Shown here piece by piece: positions 41,748-51,957 of a stretch of DNA of 64,000 nt. Source of the DNA: Favolaschia claudopus (Eukaryota > Basidiomycota > Agaricomycetes > Agaricales > Mycenaceae); contig JAWWNJ010000018.1 of the NCBI GenBank assembly GCA_037176885.1, positions 2,046,001 through 2,110,000 of the forward strand, read 5' to 3'. Position 1 is the stretch's first letter; every line of letters starts with the position of its first letter. The position numbers and the translations under genes are program-made. Below the pieces are notes generated by a model that made no database searches, was not told where the DNA came from, and saw only the letters and a program-made list of their open reading frames with translations.

Positions 41748-44700
41748 TCCGCTATGCTCCTGCCTCTCGTCTTCGCGGTGGTGATGCGTCGGATGATGGT
41801 GAGATGATGCCTTTCGATCATAACTCCTTCATTGAAGCAAGTTTCTAGAGTACCTATCACCGGACGAAGATGATCGTAAGCGCAAACGCAAGGGCAAGGG
41901 CAAGCAGCCTGCGCGCAAGAAGGCATCAACTTCAAACTGCACAATGATTGACCTCTGTTCGGATTCAGACGAGGAACAAGTTGGCATCCCCGTCACGGCT
42001 GGCAGTGGAAAGCGCAAGGGTGCAATTTATGTTGATCGGGTTGTACATCTCGAGGATGCGTTGGAATCATATGATGTGCCCTCTGTAGACGATCGTGTGG
42101 CCTACATCATAGATTATTCCGATCGCCCCGAACTCCTTCGCGCTAAGGGTAAACGAAAAGCTCTCACAGTCGATGGTTTGATTAAGAAGGAGGTACGCTT
42201 TCGAATTCCATGGTGTCTCTGTTCTTGCTATTACTTACCGACAGTCTTTAGTGCCAGGACGCATTTACTGGACCGACGGGAAGGAAGGTTCCCAAGAGCC
42301 TTGCGCATATCCTCATCCTTGATCAAGGGAAGTCTGTTCCGTGTAGGCGCTCCAACCTTAAGTGCAATGGCTGCTATATATGCTCGTTTGCTGCCGATGA
42401 TTTCCTCGACGACTGTGAGCGTTGGGAGGCTGATGATGAGCCTCACACACTCATTTCGGATCCGATGATGGCTGCGAAATCATCTGAGGCAAAGAGTCTA
42501 GCTGCTGTTGCTTCTTCGTAAGCCTCTATATTCCATACACTAGCCATACTAATTTTTTTCTCCGCTAGATTCTTCCGCTCGGTAACCTCTATCCGGTGCA
42601 AGGCCACCTTTGTAAATCATTCATCCATCCCATATTCCGAAAGGTAGCCACTGTCGTACGTCGAAGATTCTTCCTTTAATTCCATAGTTTTGACATTGCT
42701 TTCAGCCCGGAATCATTACCAGAACGGTGTTCACGCAATCGCTGATCTGGATAAGCACGAATGCTACGCCCAGCTCTCGCTGTTTATTCCCGTAGATCCA
42801 ACAGATTTGCGTATTGTTATTATCCCTCTACCTGGAGTTCCCCATCGTCATCCCAGCTTCCCTCGAACCAAGATTCCGATCACAATTCAACAACGATATA
42901 CGCGCTTGGCTGAGAAGGTTCCTCTGTCTCGTCGTACGAGACTCGGAGTTGATAAATGTACGATTATATATCCTTTACATCTACAGTGACTAATACCCCC
43001 CAAGCTGCGGCAGTAGAACAGGATCTCGAGGGGACGCTCGTTCAGGAGCTTCATCCTGGGATGATGATTAATCGAAAGCGCGCCGACTTGGTTCGAGATC
43101 AGCGTCAAAACCAATTTCCGCATGGTACTGGTATTCAAGGTGAGCCAAAGCAACGTTCTCTTCCCCGGATTATCTACGATGATTTACAGGGGTATTTTAC
43201 GAGTTCAACAAAGATCGCGCTCTCGACATCTCAAAACGATACATCCATTCATTCAGCGCTCAACCTGATGACGGTCATGTCATTGTTACCATTAATCCCC
43301 AGCTTGCGCCATTGGCGCTGGAAGCAATGTGGATCATGGTGGATACTACCTTTGCGGTAGTGCACGGCAAAACGAATGAATGGAAGCTCTTGGTTTGGCT
43401 GAACAACGTTGATAAGCGTCAGTCTCCGTCTTGTTGTTTCATTTGTTCGCCTCTGATCTTCTCATAGGCACAGTCATTGGTCGAATCTGGAGCAATCGAG
43501 CCACTCGGGACACCTTCGTCCTTGTATGGGGCGGTATCTTTGACTCAATCGAGGCAATTACCGGTAAAAAACTAAACTTCAAGGCCTTCTCGCCTTCTTC
43601 GAACCTTCTTGGTGCGATTGGCGATTCCGAGGGTGCACAAGCACAGGGATTAGCGGATGTAATCATTCTGCGCCAGATGAATCGTGACAGCCCGGGTATG
43701 CACTTCGATAACATCCTGATGTTGATTTGGAAGACTTGTCTTGTGCATTTTACGCGGTATGCACATCCCATTCCATTCGTTATTTGTCTCAAGTAAGCTC
43801 TAGTGGTGTCCTTGGTCTTCGCGATCACATTAGCGATACAATTCTTCAATACTTGCTCAGCTTTCCTTATCTGGCTTCCGATGAAGACATTCAACAGTAC
43901 TATTCATTTTGCGCTGACTCAACAAATGCTAAACTTCGAGGCGAGTTGGCCATCTTTGCGGTCTTGAATCAAACCGGATGCTAATGAATCAAATTAGCAT
44001 GGTGGGCGCATAAAGTTAGCTATCCTTGGCTGCTTGTCTCCCTCAACCGCTACCTCTCGCACATGAACAAGCGCTACTGGGATCTAACTCCCAACGATAC
44101 AAACCCGATCGAAGGCAGTCACGCTGAAGACAACCAAATCAAGCCTACGAATCGTCCAATTTTGGAGGCAATATTATTGTGAGATACCATCTTTCTTGTC
44201 TTCTATACAGCTGAAGTCGGTTGTAGCGCGAAGGAACAAGATGCGCAAAATGCGCGAATTATTCAAGAAATGATATCCTCGGGAGTGTTACAGAACCCCA
44301 ACAACTCGCTTCAAAGCCGGATGAAGAGTCAAGCGCAGCGAAAGGCTCGCGCTTCTGAGAAGAAGCGCCTCGCTGATGCGGAGCTCCTCACAGTCAAGGA
44401 AAGCAGGAAACTCCGAAATAATCTAGAAGCCACACAACAGGAAAATGAGACCCTGCGAAAGCAAATTGCGATGCTCAGCCAGGCAAGCTTTTCAGCTACT
44501 CCATCGACTCCAAAGAAATTGCAGCCTGTTGCTAATTCATCTCAACTTCGTAAGCCTGCGTGATTATTGCGATCCAAGAATTAATGTTGATTCTATTTAC
44601 AGCCCCCTCGCCCTCCAATTCGATTATCGATGTCGACAGTCTGTTCCACTCACCTCCCTCAAACACACAGGAACTAGCTGACTCCGATTCCGATGACTTT

Positions 44701-44799
44701 GACTACGCTGCGGCGCTCAACTCGGACATCATGAGTCCGATTTTCAAGAAGATAGCACGCGACCATCCAATGCCAGGTATCGATGATGAATACAACTAA
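41748..44799 (+). CDS. Intact twelve-exon gene, MULE-transposase-like Agaricomycete family
   Basis: Exons: 41748-41798, 41849-42192, 42252-42517, 42569-42643, 42706-42957, 43005-43139, 43190-43417, 43468-43756, 43798-43940, 43998-44177, 44227-44549, 44603-44799. All junctions keep phase; introns are 40-60 nt, one with a GC-AG border (43941-43997). About 830 codons without a stop; earlier exons back to 41089 are possible. It has a basic N-terminus (KRKRKGKGK), SLAHILILDQGKSVPC and RRSNLKCNGCYIC (Cys cluster), LFIPVDPTDLRIVIIPLPG, NQFPHGTGIQG, IMVDTTFAVVHGKTNEWKLL, TFVLVWGGIFDSIEAITGK, LGAIGDSEGAQAQGLADVII, PWLLVSLNRYLSHMNK and a C-terminal coiled coil. The DTTFAVV and DSEGAQA blocks sit where MULE-type transposases carry acidic residues. 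Transposase or domesticated function is inference; no TIRs were found. Confidence 0.8.
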
Positions 44800-46407
44800 T
44801 CCGGCATGCTTTCGTTCCAGTAGACTACATTGCGGCGTTGCTCCGAATATAATTTCGCTTTCATACGGTGTAAGGATTGAAGTTGACAGAGTGTTCGGGA
44901 CCTTTGGGTTATCAGAACTCAGTATCGGTAGAATTTTAGCGCAATAACACATTTGGCGGCGCTATAGACATACAAAAAGCATTCAATAACTCTACCAAGC
45001 ACCAAATATGCAGCAATCCGACGATTGACGCGAAAGATTGAGGCACATGACCATGTTGAACTCTCCTTGCGTTTCGGTGTCCTTTTAAATATTCTGATGA
45101 TGAATTGGCCCAATTCTTTTTGGATGCTTAGCTTCACCCTATCTCAATAGTATATCTGACTTTAAGCTTCCCTGAATCAGTAGTTGCCCCGCAAACTACA
45201 AAGAAACGAGAAGCTCCTTCCTAATTGGGCACCCAGTTCAAAAGCAGGTCTTTCTCAAAAATCTGATGATGGATTCTGCTGAAAGTCAGAGAGCAGCGGT
45301 ATTGAGCACATTAAAGGCTGTATACTAACTCCAGGCTTCCCTGAAATAATGCTTTGCATGTTAACGCACAAATGATTCACTTTGTAACTATTGATTTGCG
45401 GCATGCCTTGAGCAAGCATACTTAATTTCCTTGCTGGGGCACGTCCGCAACTTACAACCCAGTGAACATTGACTATTGGTACCAAAACAATTTATCTACA
45501 CTATACACCGGGTCCATAATATGAGGATGGCAAATCGGCGGTGGATTTTGTGTGTAAGGTGACCTAGTACAGCCACTCGGACATCCCCGAGATACGGCTG
45601 ATGACTTGATCATCAGGCCGGACATATGTGACTGTAAGATCAATGAAGATCAATCACGGCTGCTTTGCCGTGTTGATACCGGTCATTTTCGTTTCTGAAT
45701 ATCGGGATTGATGGAGTTGATGGCCTCGCAGGCCGGCTGATACATATCAGCTAGCCGCGTTTTCGTTTTCGATTCTCGTTTATACCGGGGCCGAAATCCG
45801 CGTGTTGCTCTTCTACGTAATGTTGCGCTTCCTAGTTTACGACTGTATGTCGCTCAAAGCTGTCTGAGTACCAAAATTCCTCTCTGAAAAGCCAAATTCC
45901 GGTCACTTTTGGTCATGACGAGTACACGGCGATCACGATGTGGCAGGGGCCAACAACTTCCAACGTGACGGCTATAGAAAGTCTGAAGGCCATAGCTTGA
46001 AGATACGTATGTATCTGGACAACTGCGCGTAACAATACCTTTTTCATCCAAAGCCATGGCGTTGATAGGTCAATTAGAATGGTGAAGCTCCGCACTCGCT
46101 CGTTGTGGCCAATCCTACTGCACCATGGTTTCACCCCAAAGACTGTGAACCCATCACGACGCTCATCCATCCGAGAACTTGTACTTACCACCTATTGGAA
46201 AGCTTCTGAGTCGGAGTGGACCCGCACCGACGTTCCTGTCCAAGTAAGCCGTCCGTTGATACTCTGTTTCTGCGTCTCGCAGATGTCAGTGATTGTCTTG
46301 ATGACCCTCGCGGTAAAAGGCGATTATCAGAGGCCTCCTCCAGATATCAGACTCCTAGCCCTGTACGGTTGTGCACTACCAGGTATGGGTTCTTTCATTG
46401 TATATCT
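44800..46407. other. No supported gene; dispersed repeats
   Basis: 45600-45785 (GCTTTGCCGTGTTGATACCG, CATTTTCGTTTCTGAAT, AGCTAGCCGCGTTTTCGTTT) recurs in the same orientation at 47605-47760. Minus frames at 45854-46191 contain ALDEKGIVTR, faintly like pogo transposases, but no other block supports it. Confidence 0.4.
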
Positions 46408-46437
46408 TTACGGCAATTTCTATTTGCCACCACTGTA
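46408..46437 (-). repeat. Solo end of the CAGTGGTGGCAAATAG Tc1-type element
   Basis: GGCAATTTCTATTTGCCACC followed by ACTGTA matches the right end of the foldback element at 59218-59902, including the flanking TA. The other end is not found nearby. Confidence 0.6.
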
Positions 46438-46579
46438 GATGGCCGGCGGTGCCCGTCGGCAGCAGGTTCAGAAACGAAAATCAAGTAGTCGGCACCAAGT
46501 CGGCACGGAACAAGGTCGGCTCTATGATGTCATCACGCCAAGGGTCACGGTCATGAGTGATTGTCTTGCTGCTAAGGTA

Positions 46580-46723
46580 GAAAAATCGGTCATTCCGAGG
46601 CTTTTCTTGGTGCCGAAAACGCGTTTTCCCGGCCGAGGGATTTCCCCTTGGGGAAGGGGGAACAATGACCCACCGTGGGAATCGGGACGGTTTTGCCATC
46701 ACCCTCGGAACGGAGAAGATCCC
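46580..46723 (-). repeat. CATTCCGAGGG short repeat, copy 4
   Basis: 144 bp from GAAAAATCGGTCATTCCG to CGGAACGGAGAAGATCCC. It belongs to a second subfamily with GCACCAAGAAAAG and CCCTTGGGGAAGGGG in the interior, shared with copy 7 at 50370. Its right flank ATTTGTATGGGTGAAAC is found inverted next to copy 5. Confidence 0.7.
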
Positions 46724-47395
46724 ATTTGTATGGGTGAAACGTAACGCGTAACGCCTGCCCTGTTTCGTTTCAACGGTAACGCATAACGGTCGTGTGGTTT
46801 CCCTGAGGACTGCGTGACATACAAAGGCGTCAAATTGTTATGTTTGTGGTAGTCTCGTAACAAGACTGCATATATGTACTCTTTTGAAGATAGTCGTTCA
46901 AACGCGTAAAATGTCAAAATTTAGCTGAATCTACTTTGTCCTCCTCCTCCTCACTGCACTCAATCACTCTCTACATCAAACTCCGTAACATCGCACCAAC
47001 GTTGATCACTCTCCGTGCTGTTCTCACCCTTAGCCACTAATCCATCCTTTGAATCACAAAGTGCAGCGAGATTAGCTGTAGGCGAGTTGCAAGAAAATGA
47101 ACCTTCAACTGCAGTGCCTTCAACGCCGATTTAGCATCTTTGATCAAGATTGCAAGACTACGTCAAAATCATCGTTAGTGCCAGAGTTGCCTTCTTCTTC
47201 CTCGGTGAGAGCAGTGGGATTCTAGCTCAGAATCCGTTCGACCTTCATGAATAGATGTTATTAGTGTTTGCCCGGCCGTTTCAAGAATTCTATGATGTCA
47301 CGCATAACGCTGCTGCCGTTTCTGGTTTCCATGCGTAGCGTTTCCAGTCACGCTCGAGGGTCTGTTTCACCCATACAAATTGCTACAGTATGCAT
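46724..47395. other. Interior of a composite inverted structure, no gene
   Basis: Bounded by ATTTGTATGGGTGAAAC and its reverse complement. Contains GTAACGC and GCATAACG motifs near both ends and no coding motif. Confidence 0.5.
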
Positions 47396-47576
47396 GGGAA
47401 CTTCTCCGTTCCGAGGGTGATGGCAAAACGGTCCCGATTCCCACGGTGGGCAACCCCGCCATTCCAAGGGTGATGGCAAATCGGTCGCCAGACCGATTAA
47501 AGCCGATGGCCACGGTACCCTCGGCAATCTGAGGCTATTTCCGGCGAAATAAAGCCCTCGAAATGACCGATTTTTC
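47396..47576 (+). repeat. CATTCCGAGGG short repeat, copy 5, chimeric
   Basis: The first 50 bp (GGGAACTTCTCCGTTCCG to CCCACGGTGGGCA) belong to the copy-4/7 subfamily; the rest (CGCCATTCCAAGGGTG to GACCGATTTTTC) is a full unit of the third subfamily seen at 49085. It looks like one copy inserted into, or recombined with, another. Confidence 0.65.
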
Positions 47577-48319
47577 CGATAGACCACGTACATTGATATA
47601 CTGTGACTGTGACATCAATCCAGTCCTTTCGGCTTCTTTGCCGTGTCAAAACCGGTCATTTTCGTTTCTGAATGCTGGCAGTTGATGGACTTGATGGCCT
47701 GGAAGGCCGCCTGATCAATATCAGCTAGCCGCGTTTTCGTTTTCGATTTTCGTTCATACCGATGTACATAGCAACGACAGTGATAATGATCGCATCGGCG
47801 CGCCGCGACGACGCGCTACTCTCTCTGCTTTTTTGCGCACCCAAGCCTCTTCAGCTTTGCCCTCTTTTCTGCGCTTCTCGTTGTTGAACAGATATGAAAA
47901 GCTGGACTTGAACTTTAGCTGCTGCTCAAGATGCACGACAATATCTCCAAGTCCGTCTCGGGACGCCCGGAAGACGACCATCACGGAGATCACCGGGTCA
48001 CGTGCCCGCGACAGTGTTGGGTCAATAGCGTTTCGTTTTGGCTGAGGAACAACGACGGGAGATGATGCTTGGATGGCAACAAATTTCCCCAGGCATTTCA
48101 ACATCGTAAACGGCTTAAGATGAGATTTTTGCATTGTATTTACTATATGTAAGAAACCAAGCCATTTGAGATGGAGTGAGCTCGCACACGGGGCCGCGAG
48201 GAGTCGACCGAAGGTCGGCGACGATTGGCACTGGCACCTGGTTTTTGTAGGGCAGAAGAGCGGAATCCCATGGCGAAGCATGGGCTCACTGCAGCTGCTA
48301 GTTGGTCACAATTAAACAA
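47577..48319. repeat. Dispersed repeats at 47605-47760 and 47945-48030
   Basis: 47605-47760 repeats 45600-45785. 47945-48030 (AAGTCCGTCTCGGGACGC, CATCACGGAGATCACCGGGT, CACGTGCCCGCGACAG) recurs nearly identically at 60729-60797. A 175-codon minus frame across 47754-48281 has a coding-like C-terminal half but no known motif. Confidence 0.5.
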
Positions 48320-48400
48320 AGTGGGTTTGGGCGGGATCGAACCTCGACTCGCCCACGCCTCCCCCGGTCTGACATTGCCAAATAGGGAAATACTTACCAA
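48320..48400 (-). repeat. tRNA-like sequence
   Basis: On the minus strand TGGCAATGTCAGACCGG (A-box-like) is followed about 35 nt later by AGGTTCGATCCCGCCC (B-box). Acceptor ends do not pair convincingly. It could be a SINE head or a degenerate tRNA gene. Confidence 0.4.
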
Positions 48401-48499
48401 ATGTAGTAATGGCCGGGAGAGCTAGTGGTGGATGTATCGTAGCAATTGGCATGCTTTGCTGTGGTCACTCTCGTCGATTGGTATGTGGTGTGCTTCCCT

Positions 48500-48551
48500 T
48501 AATTGCGGTGGTGTGCAGAGGGCACGGGTTCGAACCCGCTGGCACTCTTTT
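48500..48551. repeat. B-box-like GGGTTCGAACCC sequence
   Basis: CGGGTTCGAACCCG is a perfect palindrome and a good B box on either strand, but the T-stem would be mismatched and no proper A box or acceptor is present. Probably part of the same SINE-like material as 48320-48400. Confidence 0.3.
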
Positions 48552-49084
48552 ATCTTTTCACGCAGTGACAGTGTTGAATTTTCCTTTTTGGTACACCGTA
48601 CTTTTTCCCCGGCGAGTCCCTCGTTTCCCAGCCTGAATAAGCTGTGTTTGGCGCCTTCTTCTCTTCCCAACCCTTCTCAATAATTCTACAGAGCAGTACA
48701 TCATCAAAACTACCACAGACACTGTTTGAAGTCAGTTTATTGAGCTCTTCTTGAGAAGCAAAATGAGCTATCATTATAACCATCCTAATCTATCATCCTG
48801 ACCTCAAGGAATGCCCCAGGGCTCCATTTGGAATAACTAAGTCTCCTCAAATGTCAAAACATTCGATGAAAGTACCGAAAATTTCTTTTTTGGGACAAAG
48901 ATATCTTTCAGTGTGAAGGTGTGGACCAAATTGTTGCTCCACAATAGTAATATGCTTCTCAAGCGCCTTAACTTTAAGCGACACGCCATTTGAACTTGAA
49001 AAACGCGTCTAAGACGCGGTCAGACTGACAAACGTAAGGACTGACACGTGGTGGGAAAGCGTGCCGTAATGTCAGACTGGGGGA
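48552..49084. other. No supported gene
   Basis: Short frames without motifs; nothing repeated elsewhere in the window was noticed. Confidence 0.35.
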
Positions 49085-49212
49085 GAAAAATCGGTCATTT
49101 CGAGGGCTTTATTTCGCCGGAAATAGCCTCAGATTGTTTTACTGGCCGTGGCCATCGGCTTTAATCGGTCTGGCGACCGATTTGCCATCACCCTTGGAAT
49201 GGCGGGGTTGCC
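49085..49212 (-). repeat. CATTCCGAGGG-type short repeat, copy 6 (third subfamily)
   Basis: 128 bp from GAAAAATCGGTCATTTCG to CTTGGAATGGCGGGGTTGCC, the reverse complement of the inner part of copy 5 (47449-47576) with few changes, including GGCCGTGGCCATCGGC and GGTCTGGCGACCGATT. Confidence 0.65.
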
Positions 49213-49605
49213 GTCTATCGTGTCTTCGGCCGCTTGCCGAACGCGTCCGAGTGGCTGTACCAGGTCACGCACACGGCGTGTTGTAACACTCCAAATTATT
49301 AATTAATTGAAGAGTGAAGACTACTTGGTGAGCTGCACTTCAAAATCATGAATTTTTACGATATCCAAGTATGAGATTCGTGGCAAACATGATATAGACG
49401 AACACGATGGGCAAACAGGAAACAAGAATGGACTACATAAAGTAAACAAATATTATTATCTTATATTTATCTGTTAATTTGTGTTGGCTGCCGGCAGTAG
49501 CTAAGTTGCACGAGCATCTCAATTTGCGTAGGGAAAAAACGGCAATTTCGGGTACTTTTGGTAGCTGCGAGTACAACAGCGGAGCATCGGAACGGGACCA
49601 ACATA
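49213..49605. other. No supported gene
   Basis: AT-rich, no coding motif. Confidence 0.35.
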
Positions 49606-50369
49606 AGGTAGGGGACAGACAAATACGGTTGCCCCACGTGATTTCACCTTTTTGAGAAGACGAGCTTTAGCTCCCTGCCTTCGGCACGGGGCCGCTCGCT
49701 GCGCTCGCGGCGTGCCTACGGCGGTCAACCCCGCAGTGGTTGATGCCTCTTGATCCGGTACCACCATCTGCACCCAGGGCGCTTCCCAGCGCTACCATCC
49801 AGAATCTTCACAAAATAATCTACGCTGTTAAACTTCCCAAAACTACCAATGCTAAATCCTGCACCGTTCCTCTTGCCGACACGTGGTTTCCTGTCAAAGG
49901 CTGTGCCGTGCTCTTTTAAAGTATACTGTACTAATTCCAAGTTCAAAAAAGTTCAGTTCACGACGGGCCGTCACGCATAACGTGAACAACCGGTCGAATT
50001 AGTACAGTAGGATGTAGTCCGTTTGACCTGTACAAGCTTAAGCACCCCGCCTTCGGCAGGGCCGGCTCGCTGCGCTCGCGTCCCTCCCTACGGCTGGTGC
50101 ACAGCTTGTCGGGGCAAACCCCGGTTTAAATTTTTTGCGAATTTTTTTGCTGGATTCCGTGCCCGCGGCGCCGCACTGCCGCTCGCTGCATCCGTTTCTC
50201 GCTGTGCGTGGCCATGATTTGATTGGTGAGTCCTAAGGATGTATTTACACAAAACTGTTGAGCCAGATTTCTTATTCTCTCTCAAATACAGGTCAAACGG
50301 ACTACATCTTCTCAAAAAGGTGAAATCACGTGGGGCAACCGTATGTATTTGTCTGTCCCCTACCTTAGC
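49606..50369. repeat. Inverted-repeat block containing GC-rich palindromic units
   Basis: AAGGTAGGGGACAGACAAAT and TGCCCCACGTGATTTCACC at 49606-49660 recur inverted at 50311-50366. Next to the left arm is a GC-rich unit (49660-49740). A second, 50037-50200, lies inside with CTTCGGCAGGGCC, CTCGCTGCGCTCGCG and CAGCTTGTCGGGG. A minus frame across the block is a by-product. Confidence 0.6.
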
Positions 50370-50514
50370 GGGATCTTCTCCGTTCCGAGGGTGATGGCAA
50401 AACCGTCCCGATTCCCACGGTGGGTCATTGTTCCCCCTTCCCCAAGGGGAAATCCCTCGGCCGGGGAAAACGCGTTTTCGGCACCAAGAAAAGCCTCGGA
50501 ATGACCGATTTTTC
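50370..50514 (+). repeat. CATTCCGAGGG short repeat, copy 7
   Basis: 145 bp from GGGATCTTCTCCGTTCCG to CGGAATGACCGATTTTTC, the same subfamily as copy 4. It splits the right arm of the surrounding inverted block: AAGGCAGGGAGCTAAAGCTC, which adjoins the left arm at 49660-49680 in inverse, resumes at 50515. Confidence 0.7.
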
Positions 50515-50749
50515 AAGGCAGGGAGCTAAAGCTCGTAACGAGTTACTCAGTAAACAAAGATCCCCGCACGTGACAGCCACGTTCCTTCCTTTTTCCGTCT
50601 CTCGCGTGCATGTATCGCCAATTATTCCAGGTGCACTTGTCTGCACTCAGTATCCTTGAAAATGTATGTATGTTCCCGCACTGCGCACTGAGCGGATGAT
50701 TGACGCTCAACAGAGTTGCGAACCTGAATACCACCATATTCATGTCCAA

Positions 50750-51538
50750 TTATTGCGGTGCGTTGATGACCGAGAGCTCCTTAACACTACATACTAGCTG
50801 GAGGAGAAGAACAGCGAGGCTGCGTGGGAGATTGTTTGCGATGAGGAGGTAGGATCTTCCGGTGAGTTTGGAGTCATATCGCATGGTGATGATGTATCGT
50901 TTGGATTCTCTCCAGTGCTTCTCGATATTGCTTTTCATCCACGCGAGATAATCCTGGCGCACTGCAGCGCGTCCCCACGGAAGCTCCCGGCGAAGAAGGC
51001 GGGGTAAATCATTCGCGGCCGTGGATCTGCGCTCCAATGCAGCCCGTTTGGCCTCCTCGTCTGCGCGTTCATTGCCCACAATGTCTCGATGCCCTGGTGC
51101 CCACCGGATGATGAGGTTTATGTCGGGCTGCTGTCGTTTGAGTTTCCGCGCTGTCGCATGCCAGAGATCCCAGATCCAATGGGAAGGGGTGGGTGTGTGT
51201 GACTGAGTGGCGCGGATAGCTGGCTGGCTGTCGACAACGATGACAATATCGCCCGAAAGCATGGTGCAACGCTGGAGGAGGGTGAGAGCGAGAACCCCTC
51301 CAATCCCTTCTGCCTCAAAAACTGTGTGGTGCTCCGAGTCCCCCAGATAATACCGTATGGAGTCGATTTCGCTGCCGTGCTCGTAAAGAATCGCTGACGC
51401 GCCAATATGCCCATCTATGCCTGAACCGTCAGTATATACTTTGTAAATGGAACTGTCCTTTTTGTCTAATTCTATTGCATCTTCCTTCGAGCTCGGTATT
51501 CTCACCGCCATACTCGATGTCCACTCTGCCGCTACTCT
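50750..51538 (-). pseudogene. LINE-C RNase H domain and C-terminus
   Basis: This frame enters from the MITE at 51541 and runs to the stop at 50750. The RNase H core is complete: VYTDGSGIDGHIGASAIL (Asp), HHTVFEAEGIGGVLAL (Glu), IVIVVDSQPAIRAT (Asp) and APGHRDIVGNERADEEAKRA (His and Asp). It removes RNA from RNA-DNA hybrids during target-primed reverse transcription. The tail WMKSNIEKHWRESKR and SYLLIANNLPRS is normal for these LINEs. The domain is intact, but the parent ORF is broken by insertions and frameshifts. Confidence 0.88.
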
Positions 51539-51540
51539 TA

Positions 51541-51955
51541 AGATAGGCCTCATCCATATTCATCCAAACATCAAAATCCGGTTCCCACGATTCTAAATAT
51601 CAGTATTCAGTGTTTCAGGACGAAATTAGATATTCAGGCCCGGTAAAGCCTTTGTATGCATACGAAGAATAGGTCTTGAAACTTTCATAACGTTTGAGGA
51701 AGAACTGAGAGACGAGATAGCTTTTTGCTGGGGGGATCACAAAATCACAACATCGTGACCAGTACTAGTAGAAATCTATCTCCTCCTTCAGTTCTTTGCC
51801 AAACTCTCCCAAAATTTGGGTGCACGTATATAGAACACTTTCCAAGACTTTGCCGGGCCAGAATTCCCGAATTCAACTTGTTGCACTTAATACTAATATT
51901 TAGAATCGTGGGAACCGGATTTTGATGTTTGGATGAATATGGATGAGGCCTATCT
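51541..51955. mobile_element. TA-flanked MITE inside LINE-C (TIR AGATAGGCCTCATCC)
   Basis: Ends read inward AGATAGGCCTCATCCATATT and continue to GGTTCCCACGATTCTAAATA, over about 60 bp nearly identical, flanked by TA (51539-51540, 51956-51957). 415 bp, no ORF. It separates MEEVKAV from RPILRVAAEW of LINE-C. Tc1/mariner-type by target site. Confidence 0.85.
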
Positions 51956-51957
51956 TA

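Noticed and set aside
45854..46191. Possible pogo transposase relic (ALDEKGIVTR)
   Set aside because: Only one short phrase fits; no DDE blocks or helix-turn-helix around it.
47754..48281. 175-codon minus frame
   Set aside because: Part of it is a dispersed repeat also found at 60.7 kb, there is no known motif, and its start lies in tRNA-like sequence. Left as repeat.
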